This document shows positions 24,031 through 32,312 of a stretch of DNA of 56,646 bases, piece after piece. How positions within the stretch are numbered: the first letter of the stretch is position 1; the number at the start of each line of letters is the position of its first letter. The stretch comes from Acidobacteriaceae bacterium. GTDB lineage: Bacteria > Acidobacteriota > Terriglobia > Terriglobales > Acidobacteriaceae. The position numbers and the translations under genes were made by a program. The stretch covers positions 1-56,646 of the forward strand of contig PMSQ01000093.1 in the NCBI GenBank assembly GCA_003168355.1, read 5' to 3'. The notes beneath the pieces are model-generated. The model did not search any database. It saw nothing but the letters and a program-made list of their open reading frames with translations, and was not told the DNA's origin.

Positions 24031-25500
24031 TTACTTAAGACTCTCCACGTAAGCGATCAACGCTTTCAAATCGTCTGGAGGAAGATCGATGGGAGGCATG
24101 CCGCCAGCGGTCATTTTCGTGGTGGGATGTTTGAAGAGTTCTACAAGTTTGTCAGGCGGAAACGTTGTTCCGATACCGATGAGCGCGGGAGCGGCCGCCG
24201 TACCCACACCTCCATCGCCGTGGCACGCATTGCAGGATTGACCCTCGAAAATGGTTTTGCCTTTCGCGGCCAGTGGGTCGGCGAGCGCCACATTCGCGGC
24301 AGCAAGCGACGCGGAAGAAAGTTCTGGCTCGAATGGCTTGCGCATGTATTCGTCTTCTTCGGCCACCTGCTTCGCCAGTTGCTGGGCTACTCCAGGGTTG
24401 TGCCGGTCCAAGTACTGGCTGCGCAGACCAAGGCTCACCAGCGAAAATAGCACGAACGCGTACGCTCCCATGGCTGCAGGCCGTTTCCACGGACGTCGCT
24501 CGACGCTGCGATCGAGAAAGGGAAGCGCCATAACGGCCAAGACGATAAGTGTTGGAATTACAAGCACGCCTATGATCGCGGCCGACCCATGCCAATATTT
24601 CAGCCATTGAAATATGGGCAAGTAATACCACTCCGGCCGCGGTACGTACTGCGCATCCGCGGGATTGGCTGGCGGTCCCAGTTGCATGGGGACGAAAAAG
24701 CATAGCAATCCTAGTCCCACAATCAGCAGCGCTGTCAGCGAGAGATCCATGAGTACTTGGCGGGGATAGAAGAGTTCCGCTTGCTGTTTTGGATGGTAAG
24801 GATCTTCGTTGACCGGTCCGGCGGCCCCAGCTTTGCGGAACAGAAAAATATGGCAGGCCACAAGGGCGAAGATGCATGCTGGAATGAAGAAAACATGAGC
24901 CACGAAAAACCGAGAGATCGTGAGCGTACCCATCTCCGTGCCACCTCGCATGAGGCGCTTAATGCTCTCCCCCATCCAAGGGACTTCGCTGACGGCGTTG
25001 GTTCCTACCGCGGTTGCAAAATAAGCTCTTTGGTCCCAGGGGAGCAGGTACCCGGTGAAAGCCATTGCCAGCACTAGACCGAAGAGGATACATCCGGAGA
25101 GCCACAGAAGCTCGCGAGATCCTTTATATGATCCGTAGATATACGTTTGTGACAGGTGCAGGAACAACACGACGATCATCGCGCTGGCGCCGTAGGCATG
25201 GAGGCTACGAAGAAACGATCCAGCAGTGACCGCTTTCGCAATGTAAGCCACCGTAGTGTGCGCGTGGTCGGCGGATGGGACATAGTACAGCGCGAGAAAT
25301 ATTCCGGTGATCACTTGCGAAATGAAAATGAAGAGCAGCCCGGAGCCAAATATATAAGCGAAGCGCGCCCCGCCAGGGATAGGTTCATCGAGAGCACTCC
25401 GCAGCAAATCATCCAGGCCGGTGCGGCGGTTCAGCCATTCCCACAGCCCTGACTCCCGCTGTGGAGAAGAGCCGCTTTCGCTGGCATGCGTCGAGTGCAT
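24031..25500 (-). CDS. cytochrome b of a bc-type complex fused to a cytochrome c domain
   Basis: A 489-residue quinol:cytochrome c oxidoreductase subunit. Haem ligands H101, H115, H202 and H217 are in the expected helices, and the quinol-site motif PEWYYLP is at 289-295. After eight or so membrane helices a linker leads to a C-terminal monohaem cytochrome c domain (about 405-489) with C423-x2-C426-H427 and a distal Met in KMTAGGMPPI. It follows the Rieske gene by 6 bases in a three-gene operon. The fused cytochrome c probably takes electrons from the Rieske protein on the periplasmic side. Confidence 0.93.
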   Translation of the reverse strand: MHSTHASESGSSPQRESGLWEWLNRRTGLDDLLRSALDEPIPGGARFAYIFGSGLLFIFISQVITGIFLALYYVPSADHAHTTVAYIAKAVTAGSFLRSLHAYGASAMIVVLFLHLSQTYIYGSYKGSRELLWLSGCILFGLVLAMAFTGYLLPWDQRAYFATAVGTNAVSEVPWMGESIKRLMRGGTEMGTLTISRFFVAHVFFIPACIFALVACHIFLFRKAGAAGPVNEDPYHPKQQAELFYPRQVLMDLSLTALLIVGLGLLCFFVPMQLGPPANPADAQYVPRPEWYYLPIFQWLKYWHGSAAIIGVLVIPTLIVLAVMALPFLDRSVERRPWKRPAAMGAYAFVLFSLVSLGLRSQYLDRHNPGVAQQLAKQVAEEDEYMRKPFEPELSSASLAAANVALADPLAAKGKTIFEGQSCNACHGDGGVGTAAAPALIGIGTTFPPDKLVELFKHPTTKMTAGGMPPIDLPPDDLKALIAYVESLK

Positions 25501-25506
25501 TCCTTC

Positions 25507-26076
25507 CTAACCTATGACTTCCTTGTCTGAGACGAGCTGCCGGAAATATTGGAATCGCACCAGCAGTTGCCCGTCCCGAACCGACGTTTCCAGTGTATCC
25601 ATGCCTCGCAGCGATGGGCCGCCGATGCGACTTCCATCCGCGGCGTAAATCGCGCCGTGGCAAGGGCAGATAAATTCCTTCTTGTCGTTGTTCCACGGCA
25701 CGGTGCAACCCAGGTGAGGACAGATCGAGCTAAGCACGCTAAGATGGCCCTGACTGTCTTTTGTCACGTAGACCGCCTTTTCCGATATCGCTTTGCGCCA
25801 GCCGTCGACTTGCTCAATTCGAATAGTGCATATCACCGGCTCAGCCAGGGACGAAAACGTGCTTAGATCTCCAACAGGTGAGCTCTTAAGTTCAGTGGTT
25901 CTTCGTAGCAAAGGAAAGAGCGCAAAACGAATGAGCGGCACTGAAAGCAGTGCGCCTATGAAGAATGAGCCGAGTCCCAGCAGCACTCCGAGAAAAGATC
26001 GCCTGCTTCCAAGCCCCGATCCAGATAGTGAAGGGTCAGGAGAGGTATTTTCTTGATCTCGCGTTCTTTCGTGCAT
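25507..26076 (-). CDS. Rieske iron-sulfur subunit of the bc complex
   Basis: A 189-residue Rieske protein. The 2Fe-2S ligands are in CPHLGC (C119, H121) and CPCHG (C137, H140), with C124 and C139 available for the usual disulfide. The N terminus has a twin-arginine motif (SRRSFLG) before a single hydrophobic helix, so it is exported folded by Tat and stays anchored. It lies between the small cytochrome c gene and cytochrome b, all on the minus strand. Confidence 0.93.
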   Translation of the reverse strand: MHERTRDQENTSPDPSLSGSGLGSRRSFLGVLLGLGSFFIGALLSVPLIRFALFPLLRRTTELKSSPVGDLSTFSSLAEPVICTIRIEQVDGWRKAISEKAVYVTKDSQGHLSVLSSICPHLGCTVPWNNDKKEFICPCHGAIYAADGSRIGGPSLRGMDTLETSVRDGQLLVRFQYFRQLVSDKEVIG

Positions 26077-26152
26077 GCGATTCCTCAGTTGCCATGATCT
26101 AAGCCATCGCGAAACCTGAAGCCTCGTGCGGTGCCGCTAGCCTTGCGCGATC

Positions 26153-26482
26153 TCATTTCTTGGGCGGCAGGCTTCGGATGTACGCGACTAATTGTGTTAC
26201 CCCATCCGGATGGATCTTCCCGCCAAACGCCGGCATTTTCCCTCTGCCCTTGGTGATTACCTCGTTAAGCGCCGCGTCACTTTGCTTTTGAACTTCTTCG
26301 GATCGCAGATCCTTCGCGTGGAATGCCTTGCCGGGCCCCGTGTCTCCGCTGCCATCGGCCCCATGGCATAGATCGCAGTTCGCCTTGTAGACCTTTGCGG
26401 CGTCCGACTGGGCTTGCGCACCGGGCATAGTCAGACAACACAGGACACTTGCAGTGATGAAGCGCAAAGTAGCTTGTCGCAT
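26153..26482 (-). CDS. small exported cytochrome c
   Basis: A 109-residue monohaem class I cytochrome c. A signal peptide ends at about AQA (residues 22-24), the haem motif is C36-DL-C39-H40, and the likely sixth ligand is the Met in GRGKMPAFGGKI. The ATG at 26482 follows a perfect GGAGGAG; a slightly longer frame would overlap it. It is the first gene of the operon with Rieske and cytochrome b and is either a third subunit or the soluble electron acceptor. Confidence 0.92.
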   Translation of the reverse strand: MRQATLRFITASVLCCLTMPGAQAQSDAAKVYKANCDLCHGADGSGDTGPGKAFHAKDLRSEEVQKQSDAALNEVITKGRGKMPAFGGKIHPDGVTQLVAYIRSLPPKK

Positions 26483-26662
26483 GTTCTCCTCCAAAGATCA
26501 CTGCTGGTCAGCATCTCGTTGTTCAACTGTTTGAGGTAACTTCTTTCAGCCCTGAAGTCTACAGTATGGAGAGCACGATGAACATACCGTGCACCAGGGC
26601 GCGGGTTGTCCCGCGCTTTCCTGAACGGATCCAACCCTTGTCCTAATTCAGCCGATTGCCAA

Positions 26663-27745
26663 TCATGGGCATGGATGGGGAGTGGGTGGAGTTGCCGGGA
26701 TGCCCGGGATGTGTATGGCCGGAGTTCCGGGCGAATTGGCGATGGCGGGAGTTCCAGGAATGTCTATATCGGGCGTGCCTGGGGTTCCTGGTGTGTAGCA
26801 GGTGCCGGGATCCGTATAAGGCGGTGGCATTGGTTGTGGACGCTGGGCGATGCGCTGCTCGGGCGCCGGGTGTTGTGCGGAGTCGCGGATTGCGTCGGCG
26901 ACCTGATCTCCCTCCAGAGTTAAAGGATGCTGCAAGACCATCTCTACGGGAGAGCCAACGTCAAGGAAGAAATTGTGAGTTCGAGTGAGCAGTACGAGAG
27001 AGGCCACGCCGCCGATGGCCCCACCGACCATGGCGCCGATTACGGTGTTCTTCGCCGTGCTGCCGGGGGCAGTTACGCTTGACGAAAGACATCCTGGCGG
27101 CGGCCCGGTGCAGCCGGGCGGGAGGGTGCTGGTGATGGTGTTCGGTTGTGAACTGGCGGTGAAGTGTCCGATTAGAGCACCGGCGCCTGCGCCTCCTGCG
27201 GGCAGCGCCAAGGCACCCGCAATGTGGCCATTGCCGGGGTCTTTGAGGGCATAGCCCTCATCGCTTTCTAGAGTGATGGGGCCGGAGACGGGAGCTACGT
27301 AACCGTCGGGATAGGATATCGACATGGACTGCAGATACAGTTCTCCGCGGCCACCGTTGCGGCCGAGCTTACCGACTTTGCCTTCAACCAGGGTGCCGGC
27401 AGGAATGACGACTTCGTTGCCGGAGGCGATGGGAGAAATGACTTGGGCGTAGATGTCATCTCCGCGATGAATGTATCGGCTCTGGATCGGATGCGTCAGC
27501 ACGAGAGCAATGCTGGTTCCGGCGGGAACGGTGATCGAGGTTCCGGGCGCGGGTTTTGCGGATGCGAGCCCATCGGGTGGAGTGGTTGACGAATCCGATT
27601 GCGAGGCAGTTTGCTGCTGCGCAACAGAAGACAAGGAAACGAACAGAATGGTGGTTAAGACGAAGGTTTGTTTGGTTCTTGTTTTGGCCAGAGACAGGAA
27701 GGCGACCAAGTTCGATACTGCACGAAGACAGCGATCGTTAGCCAT
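26663..27745 (-). CDS. exported hypothetical protein with a Pro-Gly-Thr repeat tail
   Basis: A 360-residue protein whose ATG follows AGGAGG, with a hydrophobic export segment near residues 28-43. The middle part (TSITVPAGTSIALVLTHPIQSRYIHRGDDIYAQVISPIASGNEVVIPAGTLVEGKV) resembles TrbI/VirB10-like or conjugation-type beta domains found in many acidobacterial secreted proteins. A glycine-rich segment (AGALALPAGGAGAGALIG) and a hydrophobic stretch (VIGAMVGGAIGGVASLVLL) follow. The last 50 residues repeat PGTPAI/IPGxP units. I cannot assign a function. Confidence 0.68.
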   Translation of the reverse strand: MANDRCLRAVSNLVAFLSLAKTRTKQTFVLTTILFVSLSSVAQQQTASQSDSSTTPPDGLASAKPAPGTSITVPAGTSIALVLTHPIQSRYIHRGDDIYAQVISPIASGNEVVIPAGTLVEGKVGKLGRNGGRGELYLQSMSISYPDGYVAPVSGPITLESDEGYALKDPGNGHIAGALALPAGGAGAGALIGHFTASSQPNTITSTLPPGCTGPPPGCLSSSVTAPGSTAKNTVIGAMVGGAIGGVASLVLLTRTHNFFLDVGSPVEMVLQHPLTLEGDQVADAIRDSAQHPAPEQRIAQRPQPMPPPYTDPGTCYTPGTPGTPDIDIPGTPAIANSPGTPAIHIPGIPATPPTPHPCP

Positions 27746-28029
27746 GTCGTACCTCCTGTTACAGTCCGTTGAAGGCCGAAGCCTTTGACTCGGGTGACCT
27801 TTGAGGAGTTAAAGTGCACGGCCTGGTTGAGTAGACTGCTATGCGGCGAAGAAGTCATATAGAGATTAGTGAAGAATTGAAAAGGTGAGAAGAGTTTTGT
27901 AAAGCTGGGTCAGCGTGATAATTGGAATCACGTTAGTTTTCCGTGACTGTTGCGGCGAGGTGCGCTGGGCGCCGCGCTCTAGAATGCCTCGCTCCGCTCG
28001 GCCGGACAGCCGAGGCGGCTGTCCCCACA
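27746..28029. other. intergenic region upstream of RNase PH
   Basis: About 280 bases with no supported gene. It holds the ribosome site of the divergent minus-strand gene, a small inverted repeat CGTGAT...ATCACG (27914-27932), and a 9-bp hairpin GGACAGCCG-AGG-CGGCTGTCC at 28004-28024 with no T tract. The hairpin lies just upstream of the rph promoter. Confidence 0.4.
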
Positions 28030-28060
28030 TTGAGCATCGCAGAATCGCATCGTTTACAAT
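28030..28060 (+). promoter_or_regulatory. promoter of a probably leaderless rph
   Basis: TTGAGC (28030-28035) and TACAAT (28055-28060) are 19 bases apart. The ATG of rph lies eight bases after the -10, so the transcript should start at or next to the start codon. No Shine-Dalgarno is present. Confidence 0.5.
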
Positions 28061-28068
28061 CTTCGCTT

Positions 28069-28806
28069 ATGTTCTATCGCTCGGATAATCGTGCTGTCGA
28101 CCAGTTGCGGCCCGTTCTGATCACTCCGGATTTTATTGCCACCGCGGAAGGGTCGGTGCTGATTGAGGTGGGGAATACGCGGGTGATTTGTACCGCGTCG
28201 ATTGAAGAGACGGTGCCGCAGTTTATGCGGAACTCGGGCAAGGGATGGATCTCGAGCGAATATGCGATGATTCCGCGCGCCACTTTGACGCGCACGCCGC
28301 GGGAAGTGGCGAAGGGGAGGCAAAGCGGGCGGACGCATGAGATTCAGCGCTTGATTGGGCGCTCGCTGCGTGCGGTGACCGACTTGGCGCGCCTCGGCGA
28401 GCGCACCATCTGGATTGATTGCGACGTGATTCAGGCCGATGGCGGCACTCGCACCGCTTCGATCACGGGCGCGTTCGTTGCGCTGGGGCTGGCACTAGAG
28501 AAATTGGTGGACGCCGGAACTCTAACGTCGGTTCCGCTGAGAGATTTTGTGGCCGCGGTGAGCGTGGGTATGGTGGACGGAGAAATCCTGCTCGACCTTT
28601 GTTACGAAGAAGACTCCCGCGCCGACGTGGACATGAATTTTGTGATGACGGCCGGCCACAAAATGGTGGAGGTTCAAGCGACCGCGGAACGGCAGGCGTT
28701 TGATGAAGCGCAGTTTGCGAAGATGATGGGGTTCGCGCGGCAGGGCGTGCAGTCGTTGATTGCCAAGCAGCAAGGGGTGTTGAGCGGACTGACGCTGAGG
28801 CAGTGA
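28069..28806 (+). CDS. rph: ribonuclease PH
   Basis: A 245-residue phosphorolytic 3'-5' exoribonuclease that trims tRNA precursors. The start is typical ([22 protein letters not shown]), followed by the conserved [50 protein letters not shown], and the phosphate-site region [18 protein letters not shown]. Length and all motifs are normal. A longer open frame upstream is intergenic sequence. The gene seems leaderless. Confidence 0.95.
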   Translation: MFYRSDNRAVDQLRPVLITPDFIATAEGSVLIEVGNTRVICTASIEETVPQFMRNSGKGWISSEYAMIPRATLTRTPREVAKGRQSGRTHEIQRLIGRSLRAVTDLARLGERTIWIDCDVIQADGGTRTASITGAFVALGLALEKLVDAGTLTSVPLRDFVAAVSVGMVDGEILLDLCYEEDSRADVDMNFVMTAGHKMVEVQATAERQAFDEAQFAKMMGFARQGVQSLIAKQQGVLSGLTLRQ

Positions 28807-28880
28807 GGGCGCCGGAAAACACATGGGTGCAAGAGATTCGACAAGTTATGACCATGGCCGACGACAACCCACAGATTTTC

Positions 28881-30245
28881 CTACGCGATCGAAACCGTCT
28901 TTATATTCATGAACTCCCGTATCCCGTTAGCCGCCAATTCGCGGCCGTGGCCGGACTGCTTGACGCCGCCGAAAGGAATGCGGGGGTCGGAGGCGACCAT
29001 TTTATTGATGAACACCATACCGGATTCGAGTTCGTTGATGAAGCGTTCACGCTCGCGGTCATCGTTGGTCCAGGCGCTGGCGCCCAGGCCGAAGCGGCTG
29101 TCGTTGGCGAGGTGGATGGCTTCGTCGATATCTTTGACCCGAAACAGCGAGGCGACCGGGCCAAAGAATTCTTCGCGGTAAGCCGGCGATTCTTTTGGAA
29201 TGTCGGTCAAAACGGTCGGCGCATAGTAATTACCTGGCAGTTTCAAGGGATGGCCACCGGTTAGAAGTTTGGCGCCGGCTTTTAAGGTTGTCTGAACGTC
29301 GGCATCGAGCGACGTGACGGCGTCGGCGGTCGCCAGCGGACCTAGTTCAGTTTTTTCGTCGAAGGGATCGCCTACGCGCAGATTCTGCATGCGGGTGACG
29401 AACTTGCGTTCGAACTCGGCCGCAATGGGTGCGGCGACGATGAAGCGCTTGGCGGCAATGCAGGACTGGCCATTGTTGATGACACGAGCCTCAACAGCCG
29501 TGGCCACGGCAGCGTCGAGATCGGCACTGGGCATAACAATGAAAGGATCGCTGCCGCCGAGCTCGAGCACGACTTTCTTGATTCGTTTCGCAGCTGCAAT
29601 TCCGACTTGGATTCCGGCCTGCTCGCTGCCGGTGAGCGTGGCCGCCACTACGCGCGGATCGTTCAAAATCGCATCCACCTGCTGCGACCCGATGAGCAGG
29701 GTCTGAAACGCACCTTGGGGAAATCCGGCATCGAGAAAAATCTTTTCAATCGCCAGCGCGCATTGGGGCACGTTCGAGGCGTGTTTCAGTAGGCCGACGT
29801 TGCCCGCCATGAGCGCCGGAGCGGCGAAGCGAAATACCTGCCAGAAGGGGAAATTCCAGGGCATCACAGCCAGAATGGGTCCGATGGGACGGTACCGGAT
29901 GAAACTCTTCTTGGCACCGGTCTCGATTACTTCATCGGTAAGAAAGCGCTCGGCGTTGTCGGCATAGTAGCGGCAGCCCGAGGCGGACTTCACAGCCTCG
30001 GCTATGGCGGCTTTGTAGGGCTTGCCCATTTCGAGGGTCATCAAGTGGGCAAACTTTTCTTTGTCGCGCTCGAGGATCTCGGCGGCCTTCATCATCCGGC
30101 GGGCGCGCTCAGCGAAAGGAGTCTCGCGCTCAGCTTGGAAGGCGGCGACTGCTAGCTGGAGCTTTTGCTCGATTTGGGCGTCGGAAAGGGCTTCAAAGGT
30201 CTGAATTACTTCGCCAGTCGCGGGATTCGTGGTGGCAATGGGCAT
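28881..30245 (-). CDS. NAD(P)-dependent aldehyde dehydrogenase (succinate-semialdehyde type)
   Basis: A 454-residue aldehyde dehydrogenase. The catalytic residues are N131 (MPWNFPFWQV), E228 (VVLELGGSDPF) and C262 (NNGQSCIAAKRF). Start IATTNPATGEVIQTFEALSD and the ending GIREFMNIKTV match the succinate-semialdehyde dehydrogenase group (GabD/Sad), which feeds GABA or 4-hydroxybutyrate carbon into succinate; other short aldehydes are possible. It is convergent with rph and alone, with no GABA transaminase nearby. Confidence 0.9.
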   Translation of the reverse strand: MPIATTNPATGEVIQTFEALSDAQIEQKLQLAVAAFQAERETPFAERARRMMKAAEILERDKEKFAHLMTLEMGKPYKAAIAEAVKSASGCRYYADNAERFLTDEVIETGAKKSFIRYRPIGPILAVMPWNFPFWQVFRFAAPALMAGNVGLLKHASNVPQCALAIEKIFLDAGFPQGAFQTLLIGSQQVDAILNDPRVVAATLTGSEQAGIQVGIAAAKRIKKVVLELGGSDPFIVMPSADLDAAVATAVEARVINNGQSCIAAKRFIVAAPIAAEFERKFVTRMQNLRVGDPFDEKTELGPLATADAVTSLDADVQTTLKAGAKLLTGGHPLKLPGNYYAPTVLTDIPKESPAYREEFFGPVASLFRVKDIDEAIHLANDSRFGLGASAWTNDDRERERFINELESGMVFINKMVASDPRIPFGGVKQSGHGRELAANGIREFMNIKTVSIA

Positions 30246-30371
30246 GATGGGTGTTCCTTCAATCTAGAAAGTTTTAGAAAACCAGCGTTCTAATTGTCTG
30301 CCTTGCGGGTGTTCCTAAAAGAGCGGAGAAGGTCACACCACTATACCATTGGCGCTTTGAGGCCGATCTCC

Positions 30372-30400
30372 TTGTGATCCAAAATGATGTTGTATATACT
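30372..30400 (+). promoter_or_regulatory. promoter of the vapBC operon
   Basis: TTGTGA at 30372-30377 and TATACT at 30395-30400 are separated by 17 bases. The -10 lies inside the left arm of the palindromic operator, so bound antitoxin would block RNA polymerase. Confidence 0.6.
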
Positions 30401-30415
30401 TAACGTATATACAAC
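30389..30415. promoter_or_regulatory. palindromic operator of vapBC
   Basis: A perfect inverted repeat: GTTGTATATAC (30389-30399), spacer TTAAC, GTATATACAAC (30405-30415). It overlaps the -10 and ends just before the GGAGG ribosome site of vapB. AbrB-fold antitoxins bind such sites as dimers to autorepress their operons. Confidence 0.85.
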
Positions 30416-30427
30416 GGAGGTTGATAC

Positions 30428-30658
30428 ATGGGCACAGCGCGCGTATTCCGGTCGGGAAACAGCCAGGCAGTCCGCCTGCCGAAGCAATTTCGACTGAAGA
30501 GTGAGGAAGTCGAGATCTTTCGGCGGGGGGATGAGATCGTGTTGCGGGAGAAAAATGGAAATATGGTGCGGGCATTCGATCTGCTGGCTGGGCTACCCGA
30601 CGATCTTGAACTCGCTGGGCGGGATAAGGATCGTCCGCAGAAGCGCAGAGGGCTGTGA
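30428..30658 (+). CDS. vapB: VapB/MazE-like antitoxin (AbrB fold)
   Basis: A 76-residue antitoxin. Residues 1-45 have the swapped-hairpin SpoVT/AbrB pattern (TARVFRSGNSQAVRLPKQFRLKSEEVEIFRRGDEIVLRE); the charged tail (LAGLPDDLELAGRDKDRPQKRRGL) would be the toxin-binding segment. It neutralises the PIN toxin and represses the operon. Its stop overlaps the toxin start in TGATG. Confidence 0.93.
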   Translation: MGTARVFRSGNSQAVRLPKQFRLKSEEVEIFRRGDEIVLREKNGNMVRAFDLLAGLPDDLELAGRDKDRPQKRRGL

Positions 30659-31068
30659 TGGAGCCTCGATACTTGTTGGACACGAACATCTGTATCTACA
30701 TCCGTCAGAGAAGGCCGGAAGAAGTTTTGCGGCGATTCCGCAGGCTCCGCCCAGGTGAAGCAGCTCTTTCAGTAATCACATTTGGTGAGTTGCTCTATGG
30801 CGCGGCGAAGAGTGAGCAACGGATCGCGGCGCTGGAGCGGTTGCGGGAGTTGGTCCGTTTACTGCCTGCACTGGCGCTGCCGGAAAGCGCGGCCGACGCG
30901 TACGGAGCGATGCGCGCAGAACTGGAGTCGAAGGGAGAGATGATCGGCAACAACGATCTATGGATCGCAGCGCACGCGTTGGCGGCAGGGTTGACGTTAG
31001 TGACCAACAATGAGAGGGAGTTCCGGCGGGTGCGTGGATTGAAGGTGCAGAACTGGGCTGGGAAGTGA
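30658..31068 (+). CDS. vapC: VapC-family PIN-domain toxin
   Basis: A 136-residue PIN ribonuclease. The acidic metal ligands are visible: D8 (YLLDTNICIYI), E44 (TFGELLYGA), D100 (IGNNDLWIAAHA), and the late TNNEREF segment. VapC toxins usually cleave tRNA or rRNA. I chose the ATG at 30658; a GTG one codon earlier is equally possible. Downstream lies a nested hairpin (31113-31144) without a T tract. Confidence 0.93.
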   Translation: MEPRYLLDTNICIYIRQRRPEEVLRRFRRLRPGEAALSVITFGELLYGAAKSEQRIAALERLRELVRLLPALALPESAADAYGAMRAELESKGEMIGNNDLWIAAHALAAGLTLVTNNEREFRRVRGLKVQNWAGK

Positions 31069-31242
31069 ATTTCTTTGGCCGATCGCTGCCGAACTCAAAC
31101 CTGAAGCATCCCGCGGGCCTTAATTCCGAAAGACGGAATCCCGCAGTTCGACGCGCCAATCCCCACGCCGCTTTGCATCTCTGCTTGGTTTACAATTAGT
31201 TGTTTCAATCATTCATCTTCTCAGCACTGATTGGAGGAATCT

Positions 31243-32250
31243 ATGAAGCTTACCCCTGGCAAACTTGCGGGTCTCAGAAAAGTCTCGAACGAACGCGGCG
31301 TGATCGCTGCTGCCGCGATGGACCAGCGTGGGTCGCTGCAGAAATCGCTGGGCAAAGAAAAGGGCGGCGAAATCAGTGATGCCATGATGGAGGAATTCAA
31401 GTCGCTGGTCACGGAAGTGTTGACGCCTCATGCCAGCGCCATCCTGCTTGACCCGGAGTGGGGACTGCCAGCCTCGAAGCGGCGGGCCAAGAATGCCGGG
31501 CTGCTGCTGGCTTATGAGAAGACTGGTTACGACAAGACTGGTCCGGGACGGTTGGGAGATTTGCTGGATCACTGGTCGGCGCGGCGGTTGAAAGAAGCAG
31601 GCGCGGACTGCGTGAAGATTCTGCTTTACTACTCGCCCTTTGACCCCAAGGACGTGAACGACAAAAAGCATGCGTGGGTGGAGCGCATCGGCGACGAATG
31701 CCGCGCGAATGACATCCCGTACTTCCTGGAGTTTGTTGGTTATGACGAGGGCGCGGACGAGAAGGGATTGGAATACGCGAAGAAGAAGCCGCACATCGTC
31801 ACCGAGAGCATGCGGGAGTTCAGCAAAGACCGGTACGGCGTGGATGTGCTGAAGGTGGAGGTGCCGGTGAACATGAAGTTCGTCGAGGGCATGAAGTGCT
31901 TCGGCGGGCAGAAGGCTTACACCAAGAAGGAAGCCATCGATCTGTTCCACAAAGCGGCAAACGTTGCGACCAGGCCGTTCATTTATCTTTCGGCGGGCGT
32001 GAGCAATGCGGAATTCAGCGAGACGCTGGAGTTGGCGGGAGAATCCGGGGTGAAGTTCAACGGCGTGCTGTGCGGGCGCGCGACGTGGAAGGATGGCATC
32101 CCGATCTATGCCAAGCAGGGCGCTGCGGCGTTCCGCAAGTGGCTGGAGACCGAAGGGGTAAAGAACATCAACAACGTCAACGGTAAGCTGAAGGCCGCGA
32201 CCTCGTGGCACTCGATTTACGGAGTTGAGCCGGCGCTGGTCGGGGCCTAG
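31243..32250 (+). CDS. lacD: tagatose-1,6-bisphosphate aldolase (LacD class I type)
   Basis: A 335-residue class I aldolase of the LacD family, which splits tagatose 1,6-bisphosphate to dihydroxyacetone phosphate and glyceraldehyde 3-phosphate and often accepts fructose 1,6-bisphosphate. It has AAAAMDQRGSLQKSL near the start, LLDPEWGL, GADCVKILLYYSPFD and DVLKVEVPVNM (Schiff-base lysine region), then YLSAGVSNAEFSETLELA. The ATG at 31243 follows GGAGG. No tagatose pathway genes are adjacent, so it may serve as a general glycolytic or gluconeogenic aldolase. Confidence 0.88.
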   Translation: MKLTPGKLAGLRKVSNERGVIAAAAMDQRGSLQKSLGKEKGGEISDAMMEEFKSLVTEVLTPHASAILLDPEWGLPASKRRAKNAGLLLAYEKTGYDKTGPGRLGDLLDHWSARRLKEAGADCVKILLYYSPFDPKDVNDKKHAWVERIGDECRANDIPYFLEFVGYDEGADEKGLEYAKKKPHIVTESMREFSKDRYGVDVLKVEVPVNMKFVEGMKCFGGQKAYTKKEAIDLFHKAANVATRPFIYLSAGVSNAEFSETLELAGESGVKFNGVLCGRATWKDGIPIYAKQGAAAFRKWLETEGVKNINNVNGKLKAATSWHSIYGVEPALVGA

Positions 32251-32312
32251 GTCACAGGCAATCAGTTGAGAGGCGGTTGTAAAGTGTGCCTGGTGGTTAG
32301 TCTCAGTCTGTG

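Noticed and set aside
31113..31144. A nested hairpin downstream of vapC
   Set aside because: It is well formed but not followed by T residues and lies in a short intergenic gap, so no function is claimed.
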